Shown here piece after piece: positions 1 to 8,789 of a stretch of 64,000 nucleotides of DNA (positions within the stretch are counted from its first letter, which is position 1; the number at the start of each line of letters is the position of its first letter). Position numbers and translations under genes: made by a program. The notes under the pieces are model-generated. The model did no database searches. It saw only the letters and a program-made list of their open reading frames with translations, and was not told the DNA's origin. The stretch is from JARYGU01 sp033795365 (lineage in GTDB: Bacteria; Pseudomonadota; Alphaproteobacteria; Rhizobiales; Rhizobiaceae), in contig JARYGU010000005.1 in NCBI GenBank assembly GCA_033795365.1, positions 310,001 to 374,000 of the forward strand. Direction: 5' to 3'.

Positions 1-1
1 C

Positions 2-361
2 ATCCAGGCCTGCGTCAACTTCCTGGTCTTTCTCTTCTGCATAACGGGCTTCGTCTATTCGACCTTCTTCTATGCCGATTCCGGCATCGGCGGCTTCGTC
101 GACGCGCTCTACTTCACGGTCGCGACCGTGACCACCACCGGCTTCGGCGACATCACGCTGCCCGGCACGCTCGGCAAGCTTACCTCGATCGTCACGATGA
201 TCATCGGCATCTCGCTCTTCGTGCGCCTCGCACAGGCCATCATCCGGCCCCATAAAGTCACCTTTCCCTGTCCGCAATGCGGGCTGAAGCGTCATGAGGC
301 CGATGCGGTTCACTGCAAGGCCTGCGGGTATGTTCTCAATATTCCCGACGAGGGAAGCTGA
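2..361 (+). CDS. Ion channel (two-TM potassium channel type), 5' truncated
   Basis: The reading frame is open from the window edge, so the N-terminus is missing. The visible protein has a hydrophobic helix, then a pore loop ending in the selectivity-filter-like motif TTTGFGD, then a second membrane helix. This is the layout of the Ion_trans_2 (Kch-like) family. The C-terminus carries two CxxC pairs (CPQCG and CKACG), a small zinc-ribbon tail that may be regulatory. The filter has TGFG where the potassium channel consensus is TVGYG. TGFG occurs in prokaryotic relatives, so potassium selectivity is likely but not proven. The frame ends with TGA about 107 bases before coaBC. Confidence 0.8.
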   Translation: MQACVNFLVFLFCITGFVYSTFFYADSGIGGFVDALYFTVATVTTTGFGDITLPGTLGKLTSIVTMIIGISLFVRLAQAIIRPHKVTFPCPQCGLKRHEADAVHCKACGYVLNIPDEGS

Positions 362-468
362 CGCAACGGGCAGGACCGCCCTGCAAGATCCATGCGGATT
401 GCTTCCCCTCCTTCACTCAAGTAGGTTCGGCCACAAAACGCGGCCGCCAGCCGCGAGAGGATTTCGTC

Positions 469-1680
469 ATGGCTCTTGCAGGAAAACGCATCCTACTCAT
501 CATTTCCGGTGGCATCGCCGCCTACAAGAGCCTCGATCTCATCCGCCGCCTGCGCGAACGCGGTGCAGCGGTGCGGCCTATCATGACGGCAGGCGCACGC
601 GAGTTCGTCACGCCGCTTGCAATCGGCGCGCTCGCCGCCGATCACGTCTTCACCGATCTCTTCTCTCGCGAGGACGAGCAGGACGTCGGCCATATCCGGC
701 TTGCCCGCGACTGCGATCTCGTCCTCGTCGCGCCGGCTACCGCCGATCTCATGGCAAAGATGGCCAACGGGCTTGCGGACGATCTCGCCTCCACCGTCCT
801 GCTCGCAACGGACCGGCCTTTGCTCACCGCACCTGCGATGAACCCGAAAATGTGGGCTCATCCGGCGACTACCCGCAACGTCGAGAGGCTGCGTCAGGAC
901 GGAGTGTTCTTCGTCGGCCCTAATGCAGGCGAGATGGCCGAGGGCGGCGAAGCGGGTTTCGGGCGGATGGCGGAGCCGCTGGAGATCGTCGCAGCCGTCG
1001 AGCGCCTGCTGGACGATCGCCCCAAGCCGCTCGCCGGCAAGAAAGCGATCGTCACGTCAGGCCCTACGCATGAACCGATAGATCCGGTGCGCTACATCGC
1101 CAATCGCTCCTCCGGACGGCAAGGACATGCGATCGCAGCGGCGCTTGCGAAACTCGGCGCCGAAGTCACGCTCATATCCGGCCCGGTGACCATTCCGGAT
1201 CCCGCAGGTGTGAAGACCATGCATGTCGGACGTGCGGAGGAGATGCTGGAGGCTGTTCTCTCCGTCCTGCCGGCCGATATAGCCGTAATGGTGGCTGCGG
1301 TCGCGGACTGGCGGGCGGCGAGCTCTCATGTCGAGAAGATCAAGAAGCAGGCCGACGGCCCGCCGCCTGCTCTGGCTCTTGCGGAGAACCCCGACATATT
1401 GAAAACGATAGGATACCATGCGCTGCGCCCGAAGATCGTGATCGGCTTTGCGGCCGAGACGCAGGACGTGGAGGCCAATGCGCTTGCCAAGCTCGAACGC
1501 AAAGGAGCGGACATCATCGTCGCCAACGACGTTTCGCCGGAAACGGGTATCATGGGCGGCATGCGCAACAGCGTGAAGCTGATATCGCACGATGGAATCG
1601 AGCAATGGCCAGAGCTCGCCAAGGATGAAGTCGCCGAGCGTCTGGCCGCCCTGATCGCCGGACGGCTTAGCGGAACTTAG
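469..1680 (+). CDS. coaBC: Bifunctional phosphopantothenoylcysteine decarboxylase / phosphopantothenate-cysteine ligase
   Basis: This enzyme carries out two successive steps of coenzyme A synthesis in the cytosol: joining cysteine to 4'-phosphopantothenate (CoaB) and decarboxylating the product (CoaC). At 403 residues it has the usual length. The N-terminal flavodoxin-like CoaC half shows GGIAAYK (14-20), the catalytic-type His75 in DVGHIRLAR, and the PAMN motif (122-125). The CoaB half begins near residue 190 with GPTHEPIDPVRYIANRSSG, including the conserved Asn, and later AVADWRAA and EKIKKQ. The flap segment before GRMAEP reads MAEGGEAGFGRM and lacks the Cys found in the ACGxxGxGRM version of the E. 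coli enzyme. The last 14 bases overlap the convergent amidotransferase gene. Confidence 0.95.
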   Translation: MALAGKRILLIISGGIAAYKSLDLIRRLRERGAAVRPIMTAGAREFVTPLAIGALAADHVFTDLFSREDEQDVGHIRLARDCDLVLVAPATADLMAKMANGLADDLASTVLLATDRPLLTAPAMNPKMWAHPATTRNVERLRQDGVFFVGPNAGEMAEGGEAGFGRMAEPLEIVAAVERLLDDRPKPLAGKKAIVTSGPTHEPIDPVRYIANRSSGRQGHAIAAALAKLGAEVTLISGPVTIPDPAGVKTMHVGRAEEMLEAVLSVLPADIAVMVAAVADWRAASSHVEKIKKQADGPPPALALAENPDILKTIGYHALRPKIVIGFAAETQDVEANALAKLERKGADIIVANDVSPETGIMGGMRNSVKLISHDGIEQWPELAKDEVAERLAALIAGRLSGT

Positions 1681-2491
1681 CGGCGACCTGCTGACCGATC
1701 GCCGCAGCCGGCCGGCCGTGCGGGGAGAAGAGGCGGACGTCGACACCGTTTTCGCCGAGAATGACCGCGCTTCCGTCAGGGATTTCCACCCAGGCGTCCG
1801 TATCGTCGTTCAAGGGCTCCGATACAAGGCAATAGCCCCCGTCGCCGCCCATCGGCGCGGCATAGAGCGTCGGCGCCTTGAAATCGGTGGCGTAGCGTAC
1901 CGCGTAGAGTTCTCGGCCATTGGAGAAGGCGGCCGTGAAGCGCACGAGCACGCGGCGTTCCAGATGATCGGCAAGACGCTCCACGAAAGCGAGAGCCTCG
2001 GACATCGCACCCAGCGGATCGCGCTCGAGGCCGAACTGGAGCGCAAGCAGGAAGAGAAGCTCGGAATCCGTCGAGCCCGTCCGTGCCGCGTAGAGATCGT
2101 TGTCGAGCATCGTTTCCAGGGGTCTGCGAAGATGCTCGAAATCGGCAATCTGACCATTATGCATGAAGGACCAGATGCCATGGGTGAAGGGGTGACAATT
2201 GTCGCGCCGCGTACCGCCGCCGGTAGCCGCCCGCACATGGGCGAGAAACAGCGGGGAGCGGATCTGCCGGGCGATGCTCTTCAGATTGCAATCCGACCAG
2301 GCGGGAAGGATATCGCGGTAGCGCCCCGGTTCCGGACGCTCTCCATACCAGGCTATACCGAAGCCATCGCCATTCGTCGCCGTCTTTGCGCGGGTGGCGC
2401 AATGCGACTGCTCGATCAAGGAATGCGCAGGCGAAGAGACAAGCTCCTCGAGATAGAGAGGCTCCCCGCGATAGGCTGCCCAGCGGCACAT
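1667..2491 (-). CDS. Class II glutamine amidotransferase (YafJ/GATase_4 type)
   Basis: The 274-residue protein starts Met-Cys, so after methionine removal Cys2 would be the N-terminal nucleophile of a class II (Ntn-type) glutamine amidotransferase. Further family motifs are NGDGFGIAWYG near residue 40, the AHVRAATGG segment, and NCHPFTHGIWSFMHNG, which forms the glutamine site. No synthetase or phosphoribosyltransferase domain is attached, as in the stand-alone YafJ-like family, whose acceptor substrate is generally unknown. The gene converges on coaBC and is divergent from the GFA-family gene. The family assignment is secure; the biological substrate cannot be read from the sequence. Confidence 0.88.
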   Translation of the reverse strand: MCRWAAYRGEPLYLEELVSSPAHSLIEQSHCATRAKTATNGDGFGIAWYGERPEPGRYRDILPAWSDCNLKSIARQIRSPLFLAHVRAATGGGTRRDNCHPFTHGIWSFMHNGQIADFEHLRRPLETMLDNDLYAARTGSTDSELLFLLALQFGLERDPLGAMSEALAFVERLADHLERRVLVRFTAAFSNGRELYAVRYATDFKAPTLYAAPMGGDGGYCLVSEPLNDDTDAWVEIPDGSAVILGENGVDVRLFSPHGRPAAAIGQQVAAKFR

Positions 2492-2642
2492 CAGGCCATA
2501 CTCGCTTTCCGTGCCGGCGGACGCCTGTACATGAGCCCGGCATGATAGTGTTCATTAACCATGAGCTTGTCCGAGCTTCGGCGAAAAGGGGTAAAAATGC
2601 GTTAACGGATCGAGACGAAAACTTGGTCGGGAGCGAAATGAG

Positions 2643-3050
2643 ATGCATATCGACGGGCAATGTCACTGCGGTCACGTGACCTATGAAGCGGAGATCGATC
2701 CCGATGCGGTCTCGATCTGCCATTGCCTGGATTGTCAAAGACTGACGGGCTCGCCCTATCGCGTCACCGCAATTACAGGTCGGGAGAAGCTGAGGCTGAC
2801 CGGGGCGATGCCGAAGATCTACGCGAAAACGGCGGACAGCGGTCGCAAGCGCCTGCAATATTTCTGCCCTGAATGCGGCACCCCATTATTCACGACCGGG
2901 ACCGGTGAGGATGCCCAAAGCTGGGGCATTCGCTGGGGCAGCATCCGCCAGCGTGGAATGCTTTCACCCAAGCGGCAGACATGGTGCCGTTCGGCGGTCA
3001 ACTGGTTCGGCGAGTTGCAGACCTTGCCGGGAAAGCCGAAAGACGGATAG
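2643..3050 (+). CDS. GFA (CENP-V/Mss4-like) zinc-binding protein
   Basis: This 135-residue protein fits the small GFA family, named after glutathione-dependent formaldehyde-activating enzyme. It has the three-part cysteine pattern expected for a Mss4-like zinc fold: QCHCG at the N-terminus, ICHCLDCQRLTGSPYR, and FCPECGTPLF. Most family members have no proven reaction, and formaldehyde activation should not be assumed. The gene is transcribed alone and ends just before the convergent thiD gene. Confidence 0.85.
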   Translation: MHIDGQCHCGHVTYEAEIDPDAVSICHCLDCQRLTGSPYRVTAITGREKLRLTGAMPKIYAKTADSGRKRLQYFCPECGTPLFTTGTGEDAQSWGIRWGSIRQRGMLSPKRQTWCRSAVNWFGELQTLPGKPKDG

Positions 3051-3078
3051 GCGGCCAGTAGCGGCTGCATCCGGAGTC

Positions 3079-3894
3079 CTAGATCGTCGTCCGTCTAGCC
3101 CATAGCTGGTGAAAGTGCTGCACCGGACCGTGTCCCGTGCCGACCGCCAGATCGCCTGCTGCCGCGACCGCACCGGCCAGGTAGTGTTTTGCCGCGGCTA
3201 CGGCATCCTCCGGTGTCGCCCCTTTCGCCAGTTCGGCGGCAAGCGCACTCGAAAGGGTGCAGCCCGTTCCATGGGTGTTCGGCGTATCGATCCGTCGCCC
3301 CTCGAACCAGGCGGGACCATCCGGGCCGAAAAGCACGTCGGGGCTTTCCGGCCCGTCGAGATGACCGCCCTTCACCAGCACCGCCTGGGGGCCTAGGGCG
3401 CGCAACCGCGAGGCCTGCATTGCCATCGATGTACGGTCGTCGGCGATCGTCTCGCCCAGAAGCGCGGCGGCCTCGGGAAGATTGGGGGTGAGTAGCGTCG
3501 CCAGCGGAAAAAGCCGCCCGATCAGCATTTCGATCGCCTCCGGAGCCAGGAGCCGTGCTCCGCCCTTGGCGACCATCACCGGATCGAGCACGAGGGGAAG
3601 CCCCTTGTACGGCGCCAACGCATCCGCGACGGCTTCGGCGATACCCGCATCGGCAATCATGCCGATCTTCACGGCGTCGACGCGGACATCGGCAAATATC
3701 GTCTCTATCTGCGCCGCCACGAATTCCGCCGGAACCGGATGTATGCCCGTCACGCCTTGCGTATTCTGCGCCGTCAGCGCTGTCAGCGCGGCCATGCCGT
3801 AGACGCCGCGTGCCGAGAATGCCTTGAGATCGGCCTGGATACCGGCCCCTCCCGAAGGGTCCGAGCCGGCGATGGAAAGCACATTCCGGATCAT
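3079..3894 (-). CDS. thiD: Hydroxymethylpyrimidine / phosphomethylpyrimidine kinase
   Basis: ThiD phosphorylates hydroxymethylpyrimidine twice to give the pyrimidine moiety of thiamine. The 271-residue product begins MIRNVLSIAGSDPSGGAG, the ribokinase-fold substrate loop, and ends with the anion-hole motif NTHGTGCTLSSALA. I chose the ATG at 3894 because the family motif starts within ten residues of it. An ATG 39 bases further upstream would only add an unconserved extension. A TPP riboswitch lies about 170 bases upstream on the same strand, so expression should fall when thiamine pyrophosphate is plentiful. No other thiamine gene is adjacent, so it appears to be a single-gene unit. Confidence 0.94.
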   Translation of the reverse strand: MIRNVLSIAGSDPSGGAGIQADLKAFSARGVYGMAALTALTAQNTQGVTGIHPVPAEFVAAQIETIFADVRVDAVKIGMIADAGIAEAVADALAPYKGLPLVLDPVMVAKGGARLLAPEAIEMLIGRLFPLATLLTPNLPEAAALLGETIADDRTSMAMQASRLRALGPQAVLVKGGHLDGPESPDVLFGPDGPAWFEGRRIDTPNTHGTGCTLSSALAAELAKGATPEDAVAAAKHYLAGAVAAAGDLAVGTGHGPVQHFHQLWARRTTI

Positions 3895-4003
3895 GCCCAA
3901 TGCCCCTCCCCGCGCGGGCGCACGATCCGGCAAACGTGCCTCGATCGGCCCGAAAGCGAAAAGCCGGTTATCTCCGGTGCGATCGAGGATATCTGTTTCA
4001 AAT

Positions 4004-4023
4004 TGCCCCTTTCTGGCGGGGCA
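4004..4023 (-). terminator. Possible expression-platform hairpin in the thiD leader
   Basis: A 6-bp GC-rich stem (TGCCCC with GGGGCA, 8-base loop) lies between the TPP aptamer and thiD. On the minus strand it is followed by ATTTG, a poor U tract. It could act as an attenuator or be an incidental stem; translational control is equally possible. Confidence 0.4.
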
Positions 4024-4063
4024 GATGTCGGACCGTCCCAGATGGTGACGGTTTCCGAACGAC

Positions 4064-4133
4064 TCCCTCCGCCGGCATTATCCGGTTCAGGTTCTAAGGG
4101 TGCTTCTCAGCCCGTCTCCGACGAGCGCCCCTG
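4064..4133 (-). promoter_or_regulatory. TPP riboswitch (THI element) upstream of thiD
   Basis: Read on the minus strand, this stretch has the conserved THI-box parts in order: a GGGGCGC entry stem, the GCTGAGA loop, ACCCTTAGAACCTGA, and GGATAATGCCGGCGGAGGGA closing the three-way junction. This matches the TPP aptamer consensus closely. Downstream, before thiD, a TGCCCC/GGGGCA hairpin (4004-4023) followed by a short A/T run could be the expression platform. Boundaries are by eye. Confidence 0.93.
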
Positions 4134-4267
4134 TCTTTCCGGGAGACTTTTCGCAGAGAAATCTGCGCATGTCATGTAAAATCTCGAGCTTCCGGCTGCG
4201 GCTCCTGCGGCGTGAGGCTTATGCCGGCCGACCGGCGAGTTCCTTCCGGGGCGGTGGGCAGCTCCGG

Positions 4268-5851
4268 TCAGGCCGCTTTGGCGACGTGATATTCCTTGAT
4301 AGCAGCCATATTGATAGCCGGATAACGTTCGGCCTCGTAGCGAAGCGAAAAGCTGTCTTGGGCCAGGAAAACCGGATCGCCGTCGAGATCGCGCGCTATA
4401 TCGCCGCGGCGAGCCGAAACGAATTTATCGAGTTCACCGGGCTGATCCGAGGAGATCCAGCGGCAGACCGAAAACCGTGACATTTCGAACGACACCGGCA
4501 GGCCGTATTCGGCGCTGAGCCGTTCCTTCAGAACGTCCAGCTGCAGCGCGCCGACGACGCCGACGATCGCCGGAGAACCGTCTTCGGGGGAAAAGAGCTG
4601 GACGACACCCTCCTCCGCCATCTGCTGCAACGCCTCTTTCAGTTTCTTCGCCTTCATCGCATCCTCGAGCCGCACGCGGCGCAGGATTTCCGGCGAGAAG
4701 TTCGGCACTCCCTGGAAGACCAGAGGTTCGCCTTCAGTCAGCGTGTCGCCAATTCTCAGCGTTCCATGGTTCGGAATGCCGACCACGTCTCCGGCAAAGG
4801 CAGTATCGGCAAGCTGGCGCTGCGAGGCGAAGAAGAATTGCGGCGCGGTCAGACCGAGCTGCTTGCCGGTGCGCGAAAGCCGCGCCTTCATGCCGCGCTC
4901 CAATTTTCCGGAGCAGATACGGGCGAAGGCGATGCGGTCGCGGTGGTTCGGGTCCATGTTCGCCTGGATCTTGAAGACGAAGGCCGTCATCTTGTCCTCG
5001 GCGGCATGGACCGTGCGTATGTCGGCCACCTGATCGCGCGGCGGCGGAGCAAAGGCGCCGAGCGCGTTGATCAGATCGCGCACGCCGTAGTTGCGAAGAG
5101 CGGAACCGAAGAAGACGGGCGTCATATGCCCTTCGAGAAAGGCCTCGCGGTCGAAGGGACGGCACGCTTCCTGCGCCAGCTCCAGCTCGTCGATGAAGGT
5201 CTGCCGCTCGTTTTCCGGCAGACGATCGGCGACGGACTGCGGGCCGTTCACCTTCAACGGCTCGACCTGCGTGTCCGAGCCGCGCACCGAATTGTCCGCG
5301 AGGTGATAGGAACCGCAGAAACTTCGCGAACGGCCGATCGGCCATGTGACAGGGGCGGTATCGAGGGCAAGTTTCTCCTCCACCTCGTCGAGGATCTCGA
5401 ACGGATCGCGGCTTTCCCGATCCATCTTGTTGACGAAGGTGATGATCGGGATGTCGCGCATACGGCAGACTTCGAAAAGCTTCAGCGTGCGCGGCTCGAT
5501 GCCTTTCGCCGCATCGATCACCATCACCGCAGCATCGACCGCGGTCAGCGTGCGATAGGTATCGTCAGCGAAGTCCTCATGGCCGGGCGTATCGAGAATA
5601 TTGAAGACGTTGCCTTCATATTCGAAGGTCATGACCGAGGTGACTACGGATATGCCGCGCTCGCGTTCGATCTTCATCCAGTCCGAACGGGTCTGGATCC
5701 GGTCTTTTTTTGCCTTCACCTCTCCTGCGAGCTGGATCGCGCCGCCGAAGAGCAGCAGCTTTTCGGTGAGCGTCGTCTTGCCCGCATCGGGGTGGGCGAT
5801 GATCGCAAATGTACGGCGGCGGGAGACCGCTTCGGCGAGACTTTCGGCCAT
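4268..5851 (-). CDS. prfC: Peptide chain release factor 3
   Basis: RF3 is a translational GTPase that removes RF1 or RF2 from the ribosome after peptide release. The 527-residue protein has the G1 loop AHPDAGKTTLTEKLLL, the RGIS switch, the G3 motif DTPGHEDFADDTYRTL and G4 NKMDRE, followed by domain II and the RF3 C-terminal domain. I chose the start MAESLAEAV at 5851, which matches the family N-terminus and has a GGAA-type ribosome binding site. An in-frame ATG at 5953 would overlap the divergent dut gene and add an unconserved tail. Confidence 0.95.
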   Translation of the reverse strand: MAESLAEAVSRRRTFAIIAHPDAGKTTLTEKLLLFGGAIQLAGEVKAKKDRIQTRSDWMKIERERGISVVTSVMTFEYEGNVFNILDTPGHEDFADDTYRTLTAVDAAVMVIDAAKGIEPRTLKLFEVCRMRDIPIITFVNKMDRESRDPFEILDEVEEKLALDTAPVTWPIGRSRSFCGSYHLADNSVRGSDTQVEPLKVNGPQSVADRLPENERQTFIDELELAQEACRPFDREAFLEGHMTPVFFGSALRNYGVRDLINALGAFAPPPRDQVADIRTVHAAEDKMTAFVFKIQANMDPNHRDRIAFARICSGKLERGMKARLSRTGKQLGLTAPQFFFASQRQLADTAFAGDVVGIPNHGTLRIGDTLTEGEPLVFQGVPNFSPEILRRVRLEDAMKAKKLKEALQQMAEEGVVQLFSPEDGSPAIVGVVGALQLDVLKERLSAEYGLPVSFEMSRFSVCRWISSDQPGELDKFVSARRGDIARDLDGDPVFLAQDSFSLRYEAERYPAINMAAIKEYHVAKAA

Positions 5852-5945
5852 GCTTTCCAAATTCCTGTGAGTTGGCCGCGTCTTTACAGGCTCCGGAACA
5901 AAGTTGCAATTGACGCGGGGGGCCGCCGGTCGGCTAATGCCGTTC

Positions 5946-6422
5946 ATGAACATGCATCCGACCCGCCCGAGCCCGACGCTCGATCTCGTTCGCCTGCCGC
6001 ATGCGCAGGGTATCGACTTGCCCGCCTATGAGACGTCCGGTGCGGCAGGCATGGATCTGCGCGCCGCGATTGCGGAGGAGGATGCTCTGGTAATCGCGCC
6101 CGGCAAGCGTGCGTTGGTTGCGACCGGGTTCATCTTCGAGATCCCGGCAGGCTATGAGGGGCAGATCCGTCCGCGCTCCGGCCTTGCCTTCAAACACGGC
6201 ATCACCTGTCTCAACACGCCGGGAACGATCGATAGCGACTATCGCGGCGAGGTGAAGGTTCTCCTCGTCAATCTCGGTGACGAGGAGTTCGTCGTGACTC
6301 GCGGCATGCGGATCGCCCAGATGGTGATTGTACCGGCGATCCAGGCGACAATTCACGAAGCGGATGCCGCCACCGACACCGGTCGCGGTTCCGGCGGCTT
6401 CGGCTCGACGGGTCTGGCATGA
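5946..6422 (+). CDS. dut: dUTP diphosphatase
   Basis: Dut hydrolyses dUTP to dUMP and pyrophosphate, keeping uracil out of DNA and supplying dTMP synthesis. All five trimeric dUTPase motifs are visible: AAGMDLRA, PRSGLAFKHG, GTIDSDYRGE, RGMRIAQMV and GRGSGGFGSTG. The start at 5946 (MNMHPTRPSP) gives 158 residues, the normal length. Start codons at 5937 or 5952 are also possible. The stop overlaps the next gene's start in an ATGA, so the two are translationally coupled. Confidence 0.95.
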   Translation: MNMHPTRPSPTLDLVRLPHAQGIDLPAYETSGAAGMDLRAAIAEEDALVIAPGKRALVATGFIFEIPAGYEGQIRPRSGLAFKHGITCLNTPGTIDSDYRGEVKVLLVNLGDEEFVVTRGMRIAQMVIVPAIQATIHEADAATDTGRGSGGFGSTGLA

Positions 6423-7312
6423 ATATCCGCGATGGGCTTGCCTATCGCGAAGATTATTTCAACGATCCCGCGGACTGGCGAGCAATCAAGGACCTGCTGC
6501 GGGATATCTTCAACGTCGACATCGACCCTCTCGACCGGCTTGGCGGGCCGGATTGGACGAATATGCCGTCGGCCTATTTCGACAGACGAGGACGATGCAT
6601 CGCCAATCTCAGCGCATTTTCCATGCCGCTGACGATAAACGGCCGCGAGATCGCGGCGGCAGGGCTGCAATCCGGCGCGGTGCGGCCGGAATATCGCGGG
6701 CACGGATTGTTCCGCGATCTCACGCTGCGCACACTCGCGCGTTGCGACGAAAAGGGCTTCGAGACGGTCGTGCTCTACACCGACAAACCGGGCCTCTACG
6801 AACGTCACGGCTTCGTCGCGGTGCCGCAATACGGCTTCGCAGGGACGCCGCCACGGCCGCAACCGGCACACAAGCCGGCTGCACGGAAGCTCAGCCTCGA
6901 CATCCCCGCGGACCTTGTACTTCTCAAGCGCCTCCTTGCGCAGAGAGCGCCGGTTTCGAACCGCTTCGCCGTTCTTCGGCAAATGGAGATGTTTCTGCTG
7001 AATGCCGTTCTCATCGAGGGCGTCGAGCTTGCTCTCCTCGACGACTTTCCCGCCATCGTCGCCTGGCGGGAAGGAGAAGGCGGCAGGTTCGAACTGCTCG
7101 ACGTCGCCGGCCCATCGGTGCCGTCGCTGGCGGAGATCCTGACCGCGCTCGAAGCGGACTCCCCGCACGTAACCGTAAGCTTTCCGCCCGACCGCCTGGA
7201 TTGGGCAGGTGAGGCGATCGCGGACGACGGCAATCTCACCTTCATGATGCGCTGCCGGCGCGATCTCATCCCGACCGAACCCTTCTGCCTTTCTCCCATG
7301 GCGGAATTTTGA
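6419..7312 (+). CDS. GNAT-family N-acetyltransferase
   Basis: This 297-residue protein has the acetyl-CoA binding signature near residues 85-100 (GAVRPEYRGHGLFRDL, the R/Q-x-x-G-x-G/A type loop), followed by a GFETVVLYTDKPGLYERHGF segment typical of the GNAT motif B region. The C-terminal 130 residues form an additional domain of unknown role. Its ATGA overlap with dut suggests one transcript, but no functional link to dUTP metabolism is apparent. The substrate is unknown. Confidence 0.8.
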   Translation: MNIRDGLAYREDYFNDPADWRAIKDLLRDIFNVDIDPLDRLGGPDWTNMPSAYFDRRGRCIANLSAFSMPLTINGREIAAAGLQSGAVRPEYRGHGLFRDLTLRTLARCDEKGFETVVLYTDKPGLYERHGFVAVPQYGFAGTPPRPQPAHKPAARKLSLDIPADLVLLKRLLAQRAPVSNRFAVLRQMEMFLLNAVLIEGVELALLDDFPAIVAWREGEGGRFELLDVAGPSVPSLAEILTALEADSPHVTVSFPPDRLDWAGEAIADDGNLTFMMRCRRDLIPTEPFCLSPMAEF

Positions 7313-7317
7313 GACGG

Positions 7318-7758
7318 CTATTCCGTCAACGGCGGCAGCCGGCGCTTCACCGGCGTTGATTTCACGAGCGCCGTATTGGTCTGCGCTCTCTCGGTGATCT
7401 TATCCAGGATCGAATCCAGTTCCTGCATCGAACGCAGATAGATGCGCGCGATGAAGCAGTCGTCTCCCGTCACCTTGTCGCATTCGACGCATTCCGGCAT
7501 CTCCTGAAGCAGGCGCTCCACGATATGCAGCTGGCCGGGCATCGGCCGGACGCGGACGATCGCTTGCAGCGAAAAGCCGACCGACGCGGGATTGAGATCG
7601 ATGGTGTAACCATGAAGCACGCCCCGCTCCTCGAGCTTGCGCAGCCGCTCGGCCGCGCTCGGGGACGAGAGGCCGATCGCGGCCGCCAGATCCTTGAGCG
7701 ACATGCGGGCGTTGTCCGCGAGCTGCGCGAGAATAAGCGTGTCTGTTTCGTCAAGCAT
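7318..7758 (-). CDS. Lrp/AsnC-family transcriptional regulator
   Basis: The 146-residue protein opens with an AsnC-type helix-turn-helix (LDETDTLILAQLADNARMSLKDLAAAIGLSSPSAAERLRKLEERGVL) and continues into a RAM/AsnC effector-binding domain. It is divergent from the EamA transporter gene, separated by about 130 bases. Lrp-family genes often sit beside and control an amino-acid exporter, so control of that transporter is likely but inferred. Confidence 0.9.
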   Translation of the reverse strand: MLDETDTLILAQLADNARMSLKDLAAAIGLSSPSAAERLRKLEERGVLHGYTIDLNPASVGFSLQAIVRVRPMPGQLHIVERLLQEMPECVECDKVTGDDCFIARIYLRSMQELDSILDKITERAQTNTALVKSTPVKRRLPPLTE

Positions 7759-7886
7759 GGTAGCGATGAGGCGTTTTCCTTGCTTTACTTTAAAGGATTA
7801 GGCTGCAATGCGCAAATGCCTTCCGAGTTCCATATTTTTCGAACGCCCGCTTTTCTATCATGCACTTCTTCTTCAGGGAGATGAGC

Positions 7887-8783
7887 ATGAACAAGGATAT
7901 CCGCACGGGAACGATCGAAATGACGGCAGCGATGCTGATCTCGGGCACCATCGGCTGGTTCGTCCTGAAGTCCGGTCAGACGATCGCCGAAGTGGTCTTC
8001 TGGCGCTGCTTCTTCGGGGCGCTCAGCCTCCTTGTCGTCTGCGGCCTTTTGGGATTCCTGAAGCCTTCGGTCATCAGCCTGCCGCGGCTTCTCGTCGCAA
8101 TCTTCGGAGGTATCGCCATCGTGATCAACTGGCTGCTTCTGTTTGAAGCCTATTCGCACGCCTCGATATCCATTGCCACGACGATCTACAACACGCAGCC
8201 CTTCATGCTCCTGGGTCTAGGTGCTTTGTTTTTCAGGGAACGCATCACTTCGACAAAGATCTTCTGGCTGGGGCTCGCTTTTGCCGGGATGCTTGCAATC
8301 GTGGAAGCGAAGCCATCCGGCGGCGCGGCGGACGCCAACTATGCAACCGGCATCGCGCTGGCGCTCGGCGCTGCCTTCTTCTACGCGCTCGCCGCGATCG
8401 CGGCCAAGGGCCTCAAGGGAACGCCGCCGCACCTCATCGCGCTCATCCAGGTTGCGACCGGAACCCTGATGCTGGCGCCGATGGTTCGATTTTCCGACCT
8501 GCCGCAGACGCCAGACATCTGGTCCATCCTTCTCGCGATCGGCGTCTTCCACACCGGCCTCATGTATGTGCTGCTTTACGGAGCGATCCAAAAGCTGCCG
8601 ACCCATCTGACGGGGGCGCTGTCGTTCATTTATCCGATTGCGGCCATAGTCGTCGATCGCCTGGCTTTCGGGCATTCCCTGCAGCCACTGCAGGTATTGG
8701 GCTCCGGGATCATCCTGCTTGCCGCCGCCGGCATGACACTTGGCTGGTCGCTCCCGACCTTCCGGCGAAATCCGGCATCCTGA
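7887..8783 (+). CDS. EamA/DMT-family membrane transporter
   Basis: The product of about 298 residues has roughly ten hydrophobic helices in two EamA repeats, as in drug/metabolite exporters of the RhaT/YdcZ superfamily. The second repeat begins near GIALALGAAFFYALAAIAAKG. I chose the ATG at 7887 because AGGGAG lies six bases before it; earlier in-frame ATGs at 7860 and 7881 lack a properly spaced site. The neighbouring Lrp-type regulator suggests an amino-acid or related metabolite substrate, but the sequence does not identify it. Confidence 0.88.
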   Translation: MNKDIRTGTIEMTAAMLISGTIGWFVLKSGQTIAEVVFWRCFFGALSLLVVCGLLGFLKPSVISLPRLLVAIFGGIAIVINWLLLFEAYSHASISIATTIYNTQPFMLLGLGALFFRERITSTKIFWLGLAFAGMLAIVEAKPSGGAADANYATGIALALGAAFFYALAAIAAKGLKGTPPHLIALIQVATGTLMLAPMVRFSDLPQTPDIWSILLAIGVFHTGLMYVLLYGAIQKLPTHLTGALSFIYPIAAIVVDRLAFGHSLQPLQVLGSGIILLAAAGMTLGWSLPTFRRNPAS

Positions 8784-8789
8784 GCCGGT

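Noticed and set aside
4766..6031. A 421-codon plus-strand frame opposite prfC
   Set aside because: It is antisense to the conserved GTPase gene, and its protein shows no domain features.
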